Of a stretch of 54,062 nucleotides of DNA, positions 44,378 through 52,734 are shown in pieces. A program made the translations under genes and the position numbers. The DNA comes from Erythrobacter sp. SCN 62-14 (GTDB lineage: Bacteria; Pseudomonadota; Alphaproteobacteria; Sphingomonadales; Sphingomonadaceae), in assembly GCA_001724215.1 (NCBI GenBank), contig MEDW01000007.1, positions 1-54,062 on the forward strand, written 5' to 3'. The notes beneath the pieces were generated by a model. The model searched no databases, was not told where the DNA came from, and worked only from the letters and a program-made list of their open reading frames with translations. How positions within the stretch are numbered: the first letter of the stretch is position 1; the number at the start of each line of letters is the position of its first letter.

Positions 44378-46518
44378 TAGCCTTCTATCCTTGAAAAATC
44401 GGCGACCCGGTGGACGGCATCGCGGAAGGAACCGAGCAGCGCAAGCCGCGCGGCGCGTTTGGCAGGGTCAGGATCGTTGACCGTGACCTGTTCGAAGAAA
44501 TTGTCGATCGGAGTGCGCAAGGTGGCAAGCGCGGCCATGGCAGCGGCGAAGTCTTCGGCCTCGATGGCCTCGGCAGCCTTTGGCGCGGCCTCGCCAAGCG
44601 CGGCGATCAGCGCGGCCTCGGCGGGATCGGGGGTGTAGCCCAAGCCCTCAAGCGTGATGCCAGCCCCGCCCGTCATGCCAGCGAAAGCTGGCATCTCAGG
44701 CGTTTGCGCACTGCCGCCTGAGGCCCCAGCTTCCGCTGGAGTGACGGAGTGGCCTTCTTTCTTGAGGATATTGGCCGCGCGCTTGTAGCCTGCGAGCAGG
44801 TTTGTGCCGTCCTCGGTGGTGATGAAGGCTTGCAGTGCTTCAGCGCGACGCCGAACACGCCAAACATCGCCATCCAACTGCGTTCCAAGATTAGTCGATG
44901 CCTGAACAATGTCATATCGGACGTTGTTGTCGCGCATCATCACGCCAAGACGATCATGCAAAAAGTCTTCGACTTGAAGGCCGGGCCCGGTTGTACCGTC
45001 ATTTGCCCAAGCTCGCGCCACCGCGCTGATCAAGCATCGTGCGGAGTTAGCATCAATCAAACGTATGACGGCAATGGCAGCACGGCGGAGCGCAAAAGGA
45101 TCCTTCGATCCAGTCGGAAGCTCACCAATGCCAAAAAAGGCAAATAACGTATCCAGCTTATCCGCCAGCGACACCGCCACCGTCACCGGCGCGGTGGGCA
45201 CTTCATCGCCCTGCCCCACAGGCTTGTAGTGATCGCGGATCGCGTCGGCCACTTCCCCCGGTAGACCTTCGGCGCGCGCGTAATAGCCGCCCATAAGGCC
45301 CTGTAATTCGGGGAATTCTCCGACCATTTCGGTGACCAGATCGGCCTTGCACAGCCGCGCGGCTTGTTCGGCCAAGGCGGGATCGGCTACTACAATGCCT
45401 TCCTCGCACAACCACCGCGCCAGCTTGGCCACGCGCTCGACCTTGTCGGCGACAGTGCCCAGCTTCTCGTGGAAGGTGATCCGCGACAGTTTCTTCGCGT
45501 GACCTCCAAGCAGCGTCTTCTGGTCCTGCTCCCAGAAAAACCTTGCATCCGAAAGCCTTGCAGCCAGAACCTTACGATTGCCGTCAACCACCACTGCCGG
45601 ATCGCTGGCTGCGATGTTGGCGGTGCAGATAAAGGCATTGGCGAGCTTGCCCGCGCTGTCCTGACACACGAAATATTTCTGGTTCACCCGCGCGGTCAAT
45701 TGGATGACTTCGGGCGGGACTTCCAGAAACGCCTCGTCGAACCGGCCAAGCAGCGGAACGGGCCATTCGGTGAGGCCGGCGTTTTCCACCACCAGCCCTT
45801 CATCCTCGACCAGCACAAGGCCAGCCTCCGCCGCAGCCTTGGCAGCGCCATCACGGATGATCGCGGCGCGTTCTTCTTGATCGACGATCACATGGGCAGC
45901 GCGCAGTTTTTCGGCGTAGTCATCCGCGCCCGCGATGCTGATCGCCCCTGCGGAATGGAAACGATGCCCGTAAGTCTCGCGGCCAGCGGCGATGCCATCG
46001 ACCTCGCAAGCCACGACTTCGCCATCAAAGAGCGCGATAATCCCCGACAAAGGCCGCACCCAGCGCAGGCTGCCCGTCGAAAGCGAAGCCGCGCCCCAGC
46101 GCATCGATTTGGGCCATGAAAAATCACGGATGATCGCAGGCACGGCAGCGCTGAGCACATCTGCCATCGCGCGCCCCGGTGTGTTGACGACCGCGAAATA
46201 GGTCATGCGGCCTTTTACATCGCGCAATTCCAATTGATCGCGGGTGACGCCGTTCTTCTTGCAGAAGCCATCAATCGCGGCATCCGGCGCGCCCTCGGGC
46301 GGGCCTTTGGCTTCCTCGCTCACCGCTTGCGTCGCCAGCGGCAACCCGCGCGCGATCAGCGCGAGGCGGCGCGGAGTTGACCACACGGTGATGCTGTCCG
46401 CCGCAACGCCCGCCGCCGCAAGCTCGCGCACGAACAGCTTTTCGAGCTCCGCGCGCGCACCGGCTTGCATCCGGGCGGGGATTTCCTCCGAGCGCAATTC
46501 CAGCAGGAAATCGGCCAT
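44377..46518 (-). CDS. glyS: Glycine--tRNA ligase beta subunit
   Basis: Beta subunit of the tetrameric bacterial glycyl-tRNA synthetase, 713 residues. It starts [18 protein letters not shown] (46518), overlapping the glyQ stop by 1 nt; a start 36 nt upstream is unneeded. Family text is present: FSWPKSMRWGAASLSTGSLR, VPLLGRFDEAFLEVPPEVIQ, PTGSKDPFALRRAAIAVIRL, and the C-terminal DALR-type region with YKRAANILKKEG. Residues 591-616 are an in-frame palindromic repeat element (VTPAEAGASG...MPAFAGMT). The segment encoded at about 44870-45160 has lower GC and different codon use from its flanks, which suggests an imported or gene-converted patch. Confidence 0.95.
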   Translation of the reverse strand: MADFLLELRSEEIPARMQAGARAELEKLFVRELAAAGVAADSITVWSTPRRLALIARGLPLATQAVSEEAKGPPEGAPDAAIDGFCKKNGVTRDQLELRDVKGRMTYFAVVNTPGRAMADVLSAAVPAIIRDFSWPKSMRWGAASLSTGSLRWVRPLSGIIALFDGEVVACEVDGIAAGRETYGHRFHSAGAISIAGADDYAEKLRAAHVIVDQEERAAIIRDGAAKAAAEAGLVLVEDEGLVVENAGLTEWPVPLLGRFDEAFLEVPPEVIQLTARVNQKYFVCQDSAGKLANAFICTANIAASDPAVVVDGNRKVLAARLSDARFFWEQDQKTLLGGHAKKLSRITFHEKLGTVADKVERVAKLARWLCEEGIVVADPALAEQAARLCKADLVTEMVGEFPELQGLMGGYYARAEGLPGEVADAIRDHYKPVGQGDEVPTAPVTVAVSLADKLDTLFAFFGIGELPTGSKDPFALRRAAIAVIRLIDANSARCLISAVARAWANDGTTGPGLQVEDFLHDRLGVMMRDNNVRYDIVQASTNLGTQLDGDVWRVRRRAEALQAFITTEDGTNLLAGYKRAANILKKEGHSVTPAEAGASGGSAQTPEMPAFAGMTGGAGITLEGLGYTPDPAEAALIAALGEAAPKAAEAIEAEDFAAAMAALATLRTPIDNFFEQVTVNDPDPAKRAARLALLGSFRDAVHRVADFSRIEG
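44671..44746. repeat. Palindromic interspersed repeat element inside glyS
   Basis: Two 31-nt arms (44671-44701 and 44716-44746) match at 25 of 31 positions as an inverted repeat around a 14-nt loop. The ends read CGTCA and TGACG, and the arms contain CCAGCG-A/G-AAGCTGG. Its sequence resembles the GTCAT-CCAGCGAAAGCTGG palindromes scattered between genes in many Proteobacteria. Here it lies within a coding region and keeps the frame, like Rickettsia palindromic elements. Confidence 0.85.
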
Positions 46519-47447
46519 CACACGAGGCTCCAGCCGGGGAATTTCGCTTCCCATTCCGGTGTCATCTTCTCGGCATAAGCCTCACACGAAGAGCGCGCCA
46601 GATCGCGCACGCGGCCCATATAGCTGGCGCGTTCCTGCACCGAAATCACGCCGCGGGCCTGCAACAGGTTGAACACATGGCTCGCCTCGACCGCCTGTTC
46701 GTAAGCCGCAATCGGCACGCCTGCGGCCAGAGCGTTGCGGCACTCGGCCTCTGCCTTGGCAAACAGATCAAACAGCCCTTCGGTGTCGGCGACTACGAAG
46801 TTCCATTTCGACATCTGGCGTTCGTTTTCGAGAAACACGTCGCCATAACTCACCCCGGCGGAATTGAACGCCAGATCATAGACGTTGTCGACGCCCTGAA
46901 TATACATGGCGAGGCGTTCCAGCCCGTAGGTGAGTTCGCCGGCCACCGGCTTGCAATCAAACCCGCCCATCTGCTGGAAATAGGTGAACTGGGTCACTTC
47001 CATCCCATCGCACCACACTTCCCAGCCCAGCCCCCATGCCCCCAAGGTTGGCGATTCCCAGTCGTCTTCAACAAAGCGGATATCATGGGCCAGCGGATCA
47101 ATCCCGATCACCGCGAGGCTTTGCAGATAAAGCTCCTGAATATTCGGCGGCGAAGGCTTCAGGATGACCTGATATTGGTAATAGTGCTGGAGGCGGTTGG
47201 GGTTTTCGCCATAGCGCCCGTCGGTCGGGCGGCGGCAGGGTTGCACGAAAGCGGCATTCCACGGCTCCGGCCCCAAGGCGCGCAGCGTGGTGGCGGTGTG
47301 AAACGTGCCCGCCCCCATGCGCATATCATAGGGCTGAAGGATGACGCAGCCCTGCGCACTCCAGAAATCGTGGAGAGCAAGGATCATATCCTGGAACGAG
47401 CGCGTCGGAGTGCGCAGCGCAGGGGCAAAGGATGTGGCATCGTTCAT
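46518..47447 (-). CDS. glyQ: Glycine--tRNA ligase alpha subunit
   Basis: Catalytic alpha subunit of glycyl-tRNA synthetase, 309 residues. Class II features: [60 protein letters not shown], and the conserved [20 protein letters not shown]. It starts at ATG 47447 and opens the glyQ-glyS-ppdK run. Its upstream region (47448-47546) is shared with the divergent operator-driven membrane cassette. Confidence 0.97.
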   Translation of the reverse strand: MNDATSFAPALRTPTRSFQDMILALHDFWSAQGCVILQPYDMRMGAGTFHTATTLRALGPEPWNAAFVQPCRRPTDGRYGENPNRLQHYYQYQVILKPSPPNIQELYLQSLAVIGIDPLAHDIRFVEDDWESPTLGAWGLGWEVWCDGMEVTQFTYFQQMGGFDCKPVAGELTYGLERLAMYIQGVDNVYDLAFNSAGVSYGDVFLENERQMSKWNFVVADTEGLFDLFAKAEAECRNALAAGVPIAAYEQAVEASHVFNLLQARGVISVQERASYMGRVRDLARSSCEAYAEKMTPEWEAKFPGWSLV

Positions 47448-47546
47448 GGCGGCTCGCCATGGCTCAAGCCCCGATAAGCGTCAATGCCGCAGCGCAGCAG
47501 GAATGGGGATTTGCGCGGGCTTTGGGGCGGAAAAGTCGCAAACGCA

Positions 47547-47620
47547 CGACACAAAGTCAGGTCTTCTTGACATAGTCAGTGACTTGCGACATATAGTCAC
47601 GTATACCTGACATATAGTCA
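47547..47620 (+). promoter_or_regulatory. Array of four phased TGAC-N-GTCA operator boxes with promoter
   Basis: Four half-palindromic boxes: CGAC-ACAAA-GTCA (47547-47559), TGAC-ATA-GTCA (47568-47578), CGAC-ATATA-GTCA (47587-47599) and TGAC-ATATA-GTCA (47608-47620). Start-to-start spacing is 21, 19 and 21 nt, about two helical turns, so all face the same side of the DNA. TTGACA (47567-47572) with a 17-nt spacer to CATATA (47590-47595) forms a likely promoter inside the array. The XRE regulator encoded at 48356-48550 is the natural candidate to bind it. Confidence 0.75.
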
Positions 47621-47643
47621 GGCAAACATGATGGAGAGCGGCA

Positions 47644-47754
47644 ATGGCCGAAAATCAACCCAAGCCTGAAAAGGGGCGCCCGGGAATGACCCGCGATGAA
47701 CAGATCGTGTTTTGGGCGCTAATTTTCGTTGTTCTCGTTACCGCTCTGAATTGA
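47644..47754 (+). CDS. 36-residue mini membrane protein, first gene of XRE cassette
   Basis: Short gene: a polar, charged N-terminus (MAENQPKPEKGRPGMTRDEQ) and one C-terminal hydrophobic helix (IVFWALIFVVLVTALN). This looks like a tail-anchored inner-membrane peptide. GGAGAG lies at a good distance before the ATG. It starts 24 nt after the last operator box. I recognise no family. Support comes from the ribosome site, the composition and the tight spacing to the next gene (11 nt). Confidence 0.6.
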   Translation: MAENQPKPEKGRPGMTRDEQIVFWALIFVVLVTALN

Positions 47755-47765
47755 AGTGCAACATC

Positions 47766-47885
47766 ATGAAATCGCTCAATGAAACCATGTGTATCAAGGT
47801 GTGGCAGGGCGCAGCTTTGCTGGCGGCCAGCGGCTTTGCGGCAGGAGCCATCCTTGCCAATATCGCGACCGCTTTGGAATTCTGA
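47766..47885 (+). CDS. 39-residue mini membrane protein, second gene of XRE cassette
   Basis: Begins MKSLNETMCIKVWQGAALLA and continues with small hydrophobic residues (ASGFAAGAILANIATALEF). It has one predicted membrane helix rich in Ala and Gly. It lies 11 nt after the first mini gene and 3 nt before the next one. No ribosome site stands out, so translation may depend on coupling. The function is unknown. Confidence 0.55.
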   Translation: MKSLNETMCIKVWQGAALLAASGFAAGAILANIATALEF

Positions 47886-47888
47886 GCA

Positions 47889-48356
47889 ATGCCTTACAAT
47901 CCGCAAGCTATGGGAGAGGAGCAGCGCTCGCACGCCTATCACTTCATGGGTGCTTGTGGGACAGTCGTTCTAATGGGGCTGATCACTCACTTCACCAGCG
48001 ATCTGCCCATCCTGCCGGTCGCAGGTGCTGGCTTCGGCGCAGCGGGCCTTTGCATGTCGGCTTTTTCTGGCCAGTATGACGAATATTTCCGCACGCTTTG
48101 CGCCGCCGGACACCGCTGGCTGGCAGCGGGCCTTGCGCTTGCGCTGTTTGGCTGGTGCATGATCGGGGCAGGCAATCTTTCCTATGGCGCGGGACGTGCG
48201 CTTGGCTCCGATGCTGCCGCTACGCACTACTTGTCCGATTTTGCGGACCTCGGACGCATCGATACCTTCGTGATCGTCATGGCCGCAGCCCTGACATTTT
48301 ATGCAGGTTTCGCTTTTGCCTGGCTCAAAGCGACTTGGCGGGCCGAGCACGGCTGA
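47889..48356 (+). CDS. Four-helix membrane protein of XRE cassette
   Basis: Protein of 155 residues. Hydrophobic segments: FMGACGTVVLMGLITHF, LPVAGAGFGAAGLCMSAF, WLAAGLALALFGWCMIGAG and TFVIVMAAALTFYAGFAFAW. The N-terminus (MPYNPQAMGEEQRSHAYH) is polar. I recognise no family. Its TGA overlaps the ATG of the XRE regulator by 1 nt, so the genes form a unit. Confidence 0.7.
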   Translation: MPYNPQAMGEEQRSHAYHFMGACGTVVLMGLITHFTSDLPILPVAGAGFGAAGLCMSAFSGQYDEYFRTLCAAGHRWLAAGLALALFGWCMIGAGNLSYGAGRALGSDAAATHYLSDFADLGRIDTFVIVMAAALTFYAGFAFAWLKATWRAEHG

Positions 48357-48550
48357 TGAAAAACCGCCTCAAAGTGCTGCGTGCCGAACGCGACTGGAGC
48401 CAGGCGGAGCTTGCCACGCGGCTTGATGTCTCGCGTCAGGCGGTAAACGCCATTGAAACCGGCAAGCATGACCCTTCCCTACCGCTCGCCTTCCGTATCG
48501 CCCGGTTGTTCGACATGCCGATCGAGGAGATTTTCCATGACGAAGCGTGA
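48356..48550 (+). CDS. Small XRE-type helix-turn-helix regulator
   Basis: Regulator of 64 residues made of a single HTH_3 domain: MKNRLKVLRAERDWSQAELA, then TRLDVSRQAVNAIETGKHDP with the recognition helix SRQAVNAIE, and LPLAFRIARLFDMPIEEIF. Such minimal regulators act as dimers and often repress their own operon together with a membrane partner. The palindromic boxes at 47547-47620 are its likely target. It overlaps the next gene by 14 nt. Confidence 0.88.
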   Translation: MKNRLKVLRAERDWSQAELATRLDVSRQAVNAIETGKHDPSLPLAFRIARLFDMPIEEIFHDEA

Positions 48551-49187
48551 TTTCGCAGACTTCGCCGATGCGCCGTCGGATGGCGCGATCATTTTGCGTC
48601 GGGCTTTGATCGGCGTTGGCGGCGGGACTGTGCTGCTGTTCATGGCCGGAATGATTGCGGGCTACACCAGTGGTGTCATCGATCGCGGCGCGCCCGATCT
48701 TCGTGATGCCGTTATCCTCGGCGCGATGGTGCTGGTTGCAGGTGCGGTTGCCTTCGGCATGTGGCGAATGTGGCCTGCGATGAACGACGAGCCAGTGGCT
48801 CCGCGCGTTAAGAATGCAAGGCGGATCTTGATTGGATCGATTGCACTGGGCGCACCGCTTGGGTTCGTGTTTGGTGTGGCCGATGAAAGTGCATCGGATT
48901 TTTTCTCCAACGCGCCAGTCAGTCCCATCCTTGCCGCGAGCGTCATCGCCTTTTGGTTGATTGTCGGACCGCTTGTCACCTGGTTGTGGTGGCGGCAGAT
49001 CGATGAACACGAAGCAGGGGCCTATCGTGAGGGCGGTCTGGTTGCAGCCCATACCTACCTGTTCGTATCCCCTGCATGGTGGATGGCAACCCGCGCCGGG
49101 TGGCTGCCGGCGCAAGACCCGATGGTGGTGCTGCTTGGCGTCTGTCTGGTGTGGTGCATTGTGTGGTTTGTGCGACGATACTTTTGA
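48537..49187 (+). CDS. Six-helix membrane protein, last gene of XRE cassette
   Basis: Protein of 216 residues with a short cytoplasmic N-terminus (MTKRDFADFADAPSDGA). Six hydrophobic segments can be seen, among them VGGGTVLLFMAGMIAGYTSG, AVILGAMVLVAGAVAFGMW, ILAASVIAFWLIVGPLVTW and VVLLGVCLVWCIVWFV. The loop GVADESASDFFSNAPVS is acidic. I recognise no enzyme motif. Overlap with the regulator gene suggests that the two products work together, perhaps as sensor and regulator. Confidence 0.75.
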   Translation: MTKRDFADFADAPSDGAIILRRALIGVGGGTVLLFMAGMIAGYTSGVIDRGAPDLRDAVILGAMVLVAGAVAFGMWRMWPAMNDEPVAPRVKNARRILIGSIALGAPLGFVFGVADESASDFFSNAPVSPILAASVIAFWLIVGPLVTWLWWRQIDEHEAGAYREGGLVAAHTYLFVSPAWWMATRAGWLPAQDPMVVLLGVCLVWCIVWFVRRYF

Positions 49188-49260
49188 AAATCTGCTGTAT
49201 AAATGAACCATTAAGGCTGCCTCACCTTGTGATTTTTAGACTGCCCCCAGGAGAAAACCG

Positions 49261-50178
49261 ATGAAACTGTCCCGCATTCTTGCTCTTACTGTCGCTCCCT
49301 TCGCGCTGCTCGCCAGCGGCCCTGTTGTTGCAGATGATCAGGCTGCCGCTGCTGATGCGCCTGCTGCAGCCTCGGGCCCGGCCATGTGGAAGGTCGCGGA
49401 TGAGGACACCACAATTTATCTGTTCGGCACGGTGCATATGCTCCCCAAGGATGTGGAGTGGATCAATCCGACCATCACCGATGCGCTCGCCAAATCGGAT
49501 ATGATTGTTACCGAACTGCCGATGGACGCCGGCGCACAGGCTGAATTGCAGCAACTTACCCTGAAGCTCGGGATGTTGCCGCAAGGCACTGCGCTGCGTT
49601 CATTGCTGACTCCCGAGCAGACCGCCACTTACGAGGCCGCCTTTGCAACTATTGGGTTGCCTCCTCAGGCGGTGCAGCAGTTTGACGTGATGAAGCCGTG
49701 GTTTGCCGGGCTCAACCTGTCGATGCTGCCTCTGTTGATGAGCGGTTATACCCCGGATTCAGGAGTGGAGAAGGTGCTGCTTGAAAAGGCCGGTGATACC
49801 CCGCGCGGCGCACTGGAAACGCCCGAATTTCAGCTCAGCCTGTTCAATGATCTGCCGCAAGAGGCGCAAATTGCCTTCATGATGGAAGCCGCTAGTGGTG
49901 TGGCCGAGGCCAAGGAGACGCTTGACCGGATGGTGGCCGAATGGATCAAGGGTGATGCCGACAAGCTTGCCGAAATCATGAACGAAGGCATGAGCGATCC
50001 CGTATTGATCGAGGCGCTGTTGCACACCCGCAACGCCAATTGGGCGCAGTGGATTGCTGAGCGCATGGCTGAGCCCGGCACCGTGTTTATCGCTGTTGGG
50101 GCAGGCCACCTTGCGGGCGAGAAAAGCGTGCAGGATATGCTCGCGGCCAAGGGCATCGCTGCCACGCGGGTCAAGTAA
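49261..50178 (+). CDS. TraB/GumN family protein (exported)
   Basis: Protein of 305 residues with a signal peptide (MKLSRILALTVAPFALLASG, then PVVADDQAAAA). The TraB/GumN fold of the EreA/ChaN-like superfamily is marked by the paired motifs TTIYLFGTVHMLP and FIAVGAGHLAGEKSV. The conserved GxxH histidines and downstream acidic residues resemble a metal site of TIKI-type proteases; activity in bacteria is not established. AGGAGA precedes the ATG. A paralogue follows 6 nt later. Confidence 0.88.
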   Translation: MKLSRILALTVAPFALLASGPVVADDQAAAADAPAAASGPAMWKVADEDTTIYLFGTVHMLPKDVEWINPTITDALAKSDMIVTELPMDAGAQAELQQLTLKLGMLPQGTALRSLLTPEQTATYEAAFATIGLPPQAVQQFDVMKPWFAGLNLSMLPLLMSGYTPDSGVEKVLLEKAGDTPRGALETPEFQLSLFNDLPQEAQIAFMMEAASGVAEAKETLDRMVAEWIKGDADKLAEIMNEGMSDPVLIEALLHTRNANWAQWIAERMAEPGTVFIAVGAGHLAGEKSVQDMLAAKGIAATRVK

Positions 50179-50184
50179 CGGCGC

Positions 50185-51138
50185 ATGGCCGTGATGCTGG
50201 CATCACTGGCCAAGGCTGAGAGCAAGGCCGAGCGTCGCTTGCGCCTTGCCTTTGCCGCTCTGGTTCTTGCGCTGTTGCTGGCGCTGGGAGCCTGCTCAGA
50301 GGCGCCTCGCAACACCACGCGCGGACCCGGTGAGGGCGCGCGGCCGAGCCCGTTGTTCTATGAGATCGCGCGTGATGATGGCGCGGTGCACGGGTGGATG
50401 CTGGGCACTATCCATGCGCTGCCTGCTGGAACCGAGTGGCGCACTGCGGCGATCATGGATGCTGCGGCGGCGGCTGATGTGCTGATTGTCGAGGTCGCCG
50501 GGCTGGATGATCCCAAGGCTATGGCGCGCATTTTTCGCCAGCTTGCCACCACGCCCGGACTGCCGCCGTTGTCTGAGCGTGTTGCGCCCGAACATCATGC
50601 CCGTCTTGACGAACTGGCTGCTGAAGCGGGCCTGTCACCTCGCCAGCAACGACAGACCAAAAGCTGGGCGGCGGGACTGATCCTTGCGCGCGTGACGGCA
50701 GAGGGTGATCCTGCAAACGGGGTTGACCGCGCTATGCTGCGCAGTTTTGCGGGCCGTCCTGTGCGTGAACTCGAAGGGGCGCAGGCGCAGCTCGGCATTT
50801 TTGACGCTTTGCCTGAGGTCGACCAGCGGGCCTTGCTGACAGCGGTTATCCGCACCAGTGATACCGCCAGCAGCGAGGCCGCGCGTCTGCGCGATGCGTG
50901 GTTGGTCGGCGATGCGCGTGCGCTCGAAGCAGCAACCCGCACCGGTTTGCTGGCCGAACCCGCTTTGCGCCTTGCGCTTTACACTCAACGCAATCAGCGC
51001 TGGCTGGGCCAACTCGATGCGGCCCTGCAAGGGCCCAATCGCCCATTGATTGCAGTGGGCGCAGCCCATCTGGTCGGACCCGAAGGTCTGGTTACGCTGC
51101 TTGAGGCGCGCGGCTGGCGTCTTAATCGTGTGAAGTGA
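50185..51138 (+). CDS. TraB/GumN family lipoprotein
   Basis: Protein of 317 residues, paralogue of the preceding gene. The N-terminus is a lipoprotein signal with lipobox LGAC (Cys37). The family motifs are HGWMLGTIHALPAGTEW and LIAVGAAHLVGPEGL. The two products differ in how they are held: the first appears soluble in the periplasm, the second lipid-anchored. The 6-nt gap means they are co-expressed. Start at ATG 50185; ATG 50194 is also possible. Confidence 0.85.
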   Translation: MAVMLASLAKAESKAERRLRLAFAALVLALLLALGACSEAPRNTTRGPGEGARPSPLFYEIARDDGAVHGWMLGTIHALPAGTEWRTAAIMDAAAAADVLIVEVAGLDDPKAMARIFRQLATTPGLPPLSERVAPEHHARLDELAAEAGLSPRQQRQTKSWAAGLILARVTAEGDPANGVDRAMLRSFAGRPVRELEGAQAQLGIFDALPEVDQRALLTAVIRTSDTASSEAARLRDAWLVGDARALEAATRTGLLAEPALRLALYTQRNQRWLGQLDAALQGPNRPLIAVGAAHLVGPEGLVTLLEARGWRLNRVK

Positions 51139-51273
51139 TCGGTTGCTCGCCGCAGCAATGGCTTGCCAAAAACGCGTACGCTCTCTAAGGGGCCGCGCTT
51201 CGGCGTCATGGTCATCCCTGGAGGCGTGGCGCTCCGGACATATCTATCAACATGCATTCGAAAGGCACGTATT

Positions 51274-51897
51274 ATGAGCGACGTTCTCAATCTGCCGGCC
51301 GAAGCGCGCGAACGGGCTGGCAAGGGAGCCTCCCGAGCACTTCGCCGCACAGGTCGGACCCCTGCGGTCATTTATGGCGGCAATGAAGCCCCCGTCCAGA
51401 TCCACGTCGAGGAAAAGGAACTCGTCAAGCAATTGATGACGGGCCACTTCTTCAACTCGATCGTCGAGATCGAAGTGGGCGGCAAGACCGTGCGCACCCT
51501 GCCCAAGGACGTTGCCTTCAACCCGGTGAGCGATCGCCCGATCCACGCTGACTTCCTGCGCCTTTCGGGCGATAGCAAGGTCACGGTGCAGGTTCCGGTG
51601 GTGTTCGTGAATGAAGATGCATCGCCCGGCCTCAAGAAGGGCGGCGTGCTCAATATCGTGCGCCACGAACTTGAACTGGTGTGCCCGAACGAAGAAATCC
51701 CTGCCGAAATCAACATTGATGTCACCGGCAAGGACGTGGGCGATTCGATCCACATCAGCGAAGTCGCTCTGCCCAAGGGCGTTGAAAGTGCTATCACCGA
51801 TCGCGATTTCACCATCGCAACGCTGGTTGCCCCTTCTGCTCTGAAGAAGAGCGAAGGCGAAGCAGCGGCCAGCGAGGAAACCGCGACCGAGGAATAA
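51274..51897 (+). CDS. rplY: 50S ribosomal protein L25/general stress protein Ctc
   Basis: 5S rRNA-binding protein of 207 residues, the long Ctc (TL5) form with an added C-terminal domain. N-terminal L25 text: [46 protein letters not shown]. The C-terminal beta domain has [18 protein letters not shown] and [18 protein letters not shown]. The acidic tail ([14 protein letters not shown]) is usual in this class. A good terminator follows at 51924. rplY-pth adjacency is widely conserved. Confidence 0.96.
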   Translation: MSDVLNLPAEARERAGKGASRALRRTGRTPAVIYGGNEAPVQIHVEEKELVKQLMTGHFFNSIVEIEVGGKTVRTLPKDVAFNPVSDRPIHADFLRLSGDSKVTVQVPVVFVNEDASPGLKKGGVLNIVRHELELVCPNEEIPAEINIDVTGKDVGDSIHISEVALPKGVESAITDRDFTIATLVAPSALKKSEGEAAASEETATEE

Positions 51898-51923
51898 GCC
51901 CTCGCCGGGTCTCACCCTACATG

Positions 51924-51960
51924 ACGCCGGGCGTGCCACAGGGGCAGGCCCGGCGTTTTT
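51924..51960 (+). terminator. Rho-independent terminator of rplY
   Basis: ACGCCGGGC (51924-51932) pairs with GCCCGGCGT (51948-51956) across a 15-nt loop, followed by a T-run (51956-51960). It separates rplY from pth, so pth probably has its own promoter or relies on read-through. Confidence 0.85.
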
Positions 51961-51993
51961 GCCTTTTGCGCCCATGCTCACTAGGAAATCGTC

Positions 51994-52563
51994 ATGCAAA
52001 TCTGGGTCGGCCTTGGAAACCCCGGACCGCGTTATGCGCTCCACCGCCACAATGTCGGCTTCATGGCCACAGATGTGATTGCCGAGATGCATGGCTTTGG
52101 CCCGGTGCAGACCAAGTTTCAAGGCTGGGTGCAGGAAGGCCGCATCGGCGCGGATAAGGTGCTGCTGCTCAAGCCTGCGACTTTCATGAACGAAAGCGGC
52201 CGCAGCGTGGGTGAGGCGATGCGGTTCTATAAACTGGGCCTCGACGCGCTCACGGTGTTCCATGACGAGCTTGATCTGGCCCCCTTCAAGGTCAAGGTGA
52301 AGCAAGGCGGCGGCACCGCAGGGCATAATGGGCTGCGTTCGATCGACCAGCATTGCGGTGCCGACTTTCGCCGGGTGCGGATCGGAATCGGCCATCCGGG
52401 GCACAAGGACAAGGTGACAGGGCACGTCCTTGGCAATTACGCCAAGGCCGAACAGGATGATCTGGTCTCCATGTTGGGCGCTATTGCGAGCGAGGCGGAG
52501 TGGCTCGCCAAAGGGGATGTTGCCCGCTTCATGAGCGAGTATGCGCTGAGAATGCAGGGTTGA
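51994..52563 (+). CDS. pth: Peptidyl-tRNA hydrolase
   Basis: Enzyme of 189 residues that frees tRNA from peptidyl-tRNA dropped by the ribosome. Catalytic residues are in place: N9 (VGLGNPG), H19 (HRHNVGF) and the aspartate of VFHDELDL. Further signatures are KPATFMNESGRSVGEAM and GGGTAGHNGLRSI. It follows rplY, as in many bacteria. Confidence 0.97.
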   Translation: MQIWVGLGNPGPRYALHRHNVGFMATDVIAEMHGFGPVQTKFQGWVQEGRIGADKVLLLKPATFMNESGRSVGEAMRFYKLGLDALTVFHDELDLAPFKVKVKQGGGTAGHNGLRSIDQHCGADFRRVRIGIGHPGHKDKVTGHVLGNYAKAEQDDLVSMLGAIASEAEWLAKGDVARFMSEYALRMQG

Positions 52564-52734
52564 GAATTCATCCGGCGGTGGCTTGTTTACTTTGCGTGGG
52601 CTGTCCTGCCCCAGCGTGGCACAGCGCGAATACGAGGCGCGACACGGGGTGCTTCCCGAAATAGGGATTTGTGAACATCCTCAAAAACCACGGAGAACCC
52701 CGTCGATAATCGCAAAAACCTGCTTCCTGCTGCT

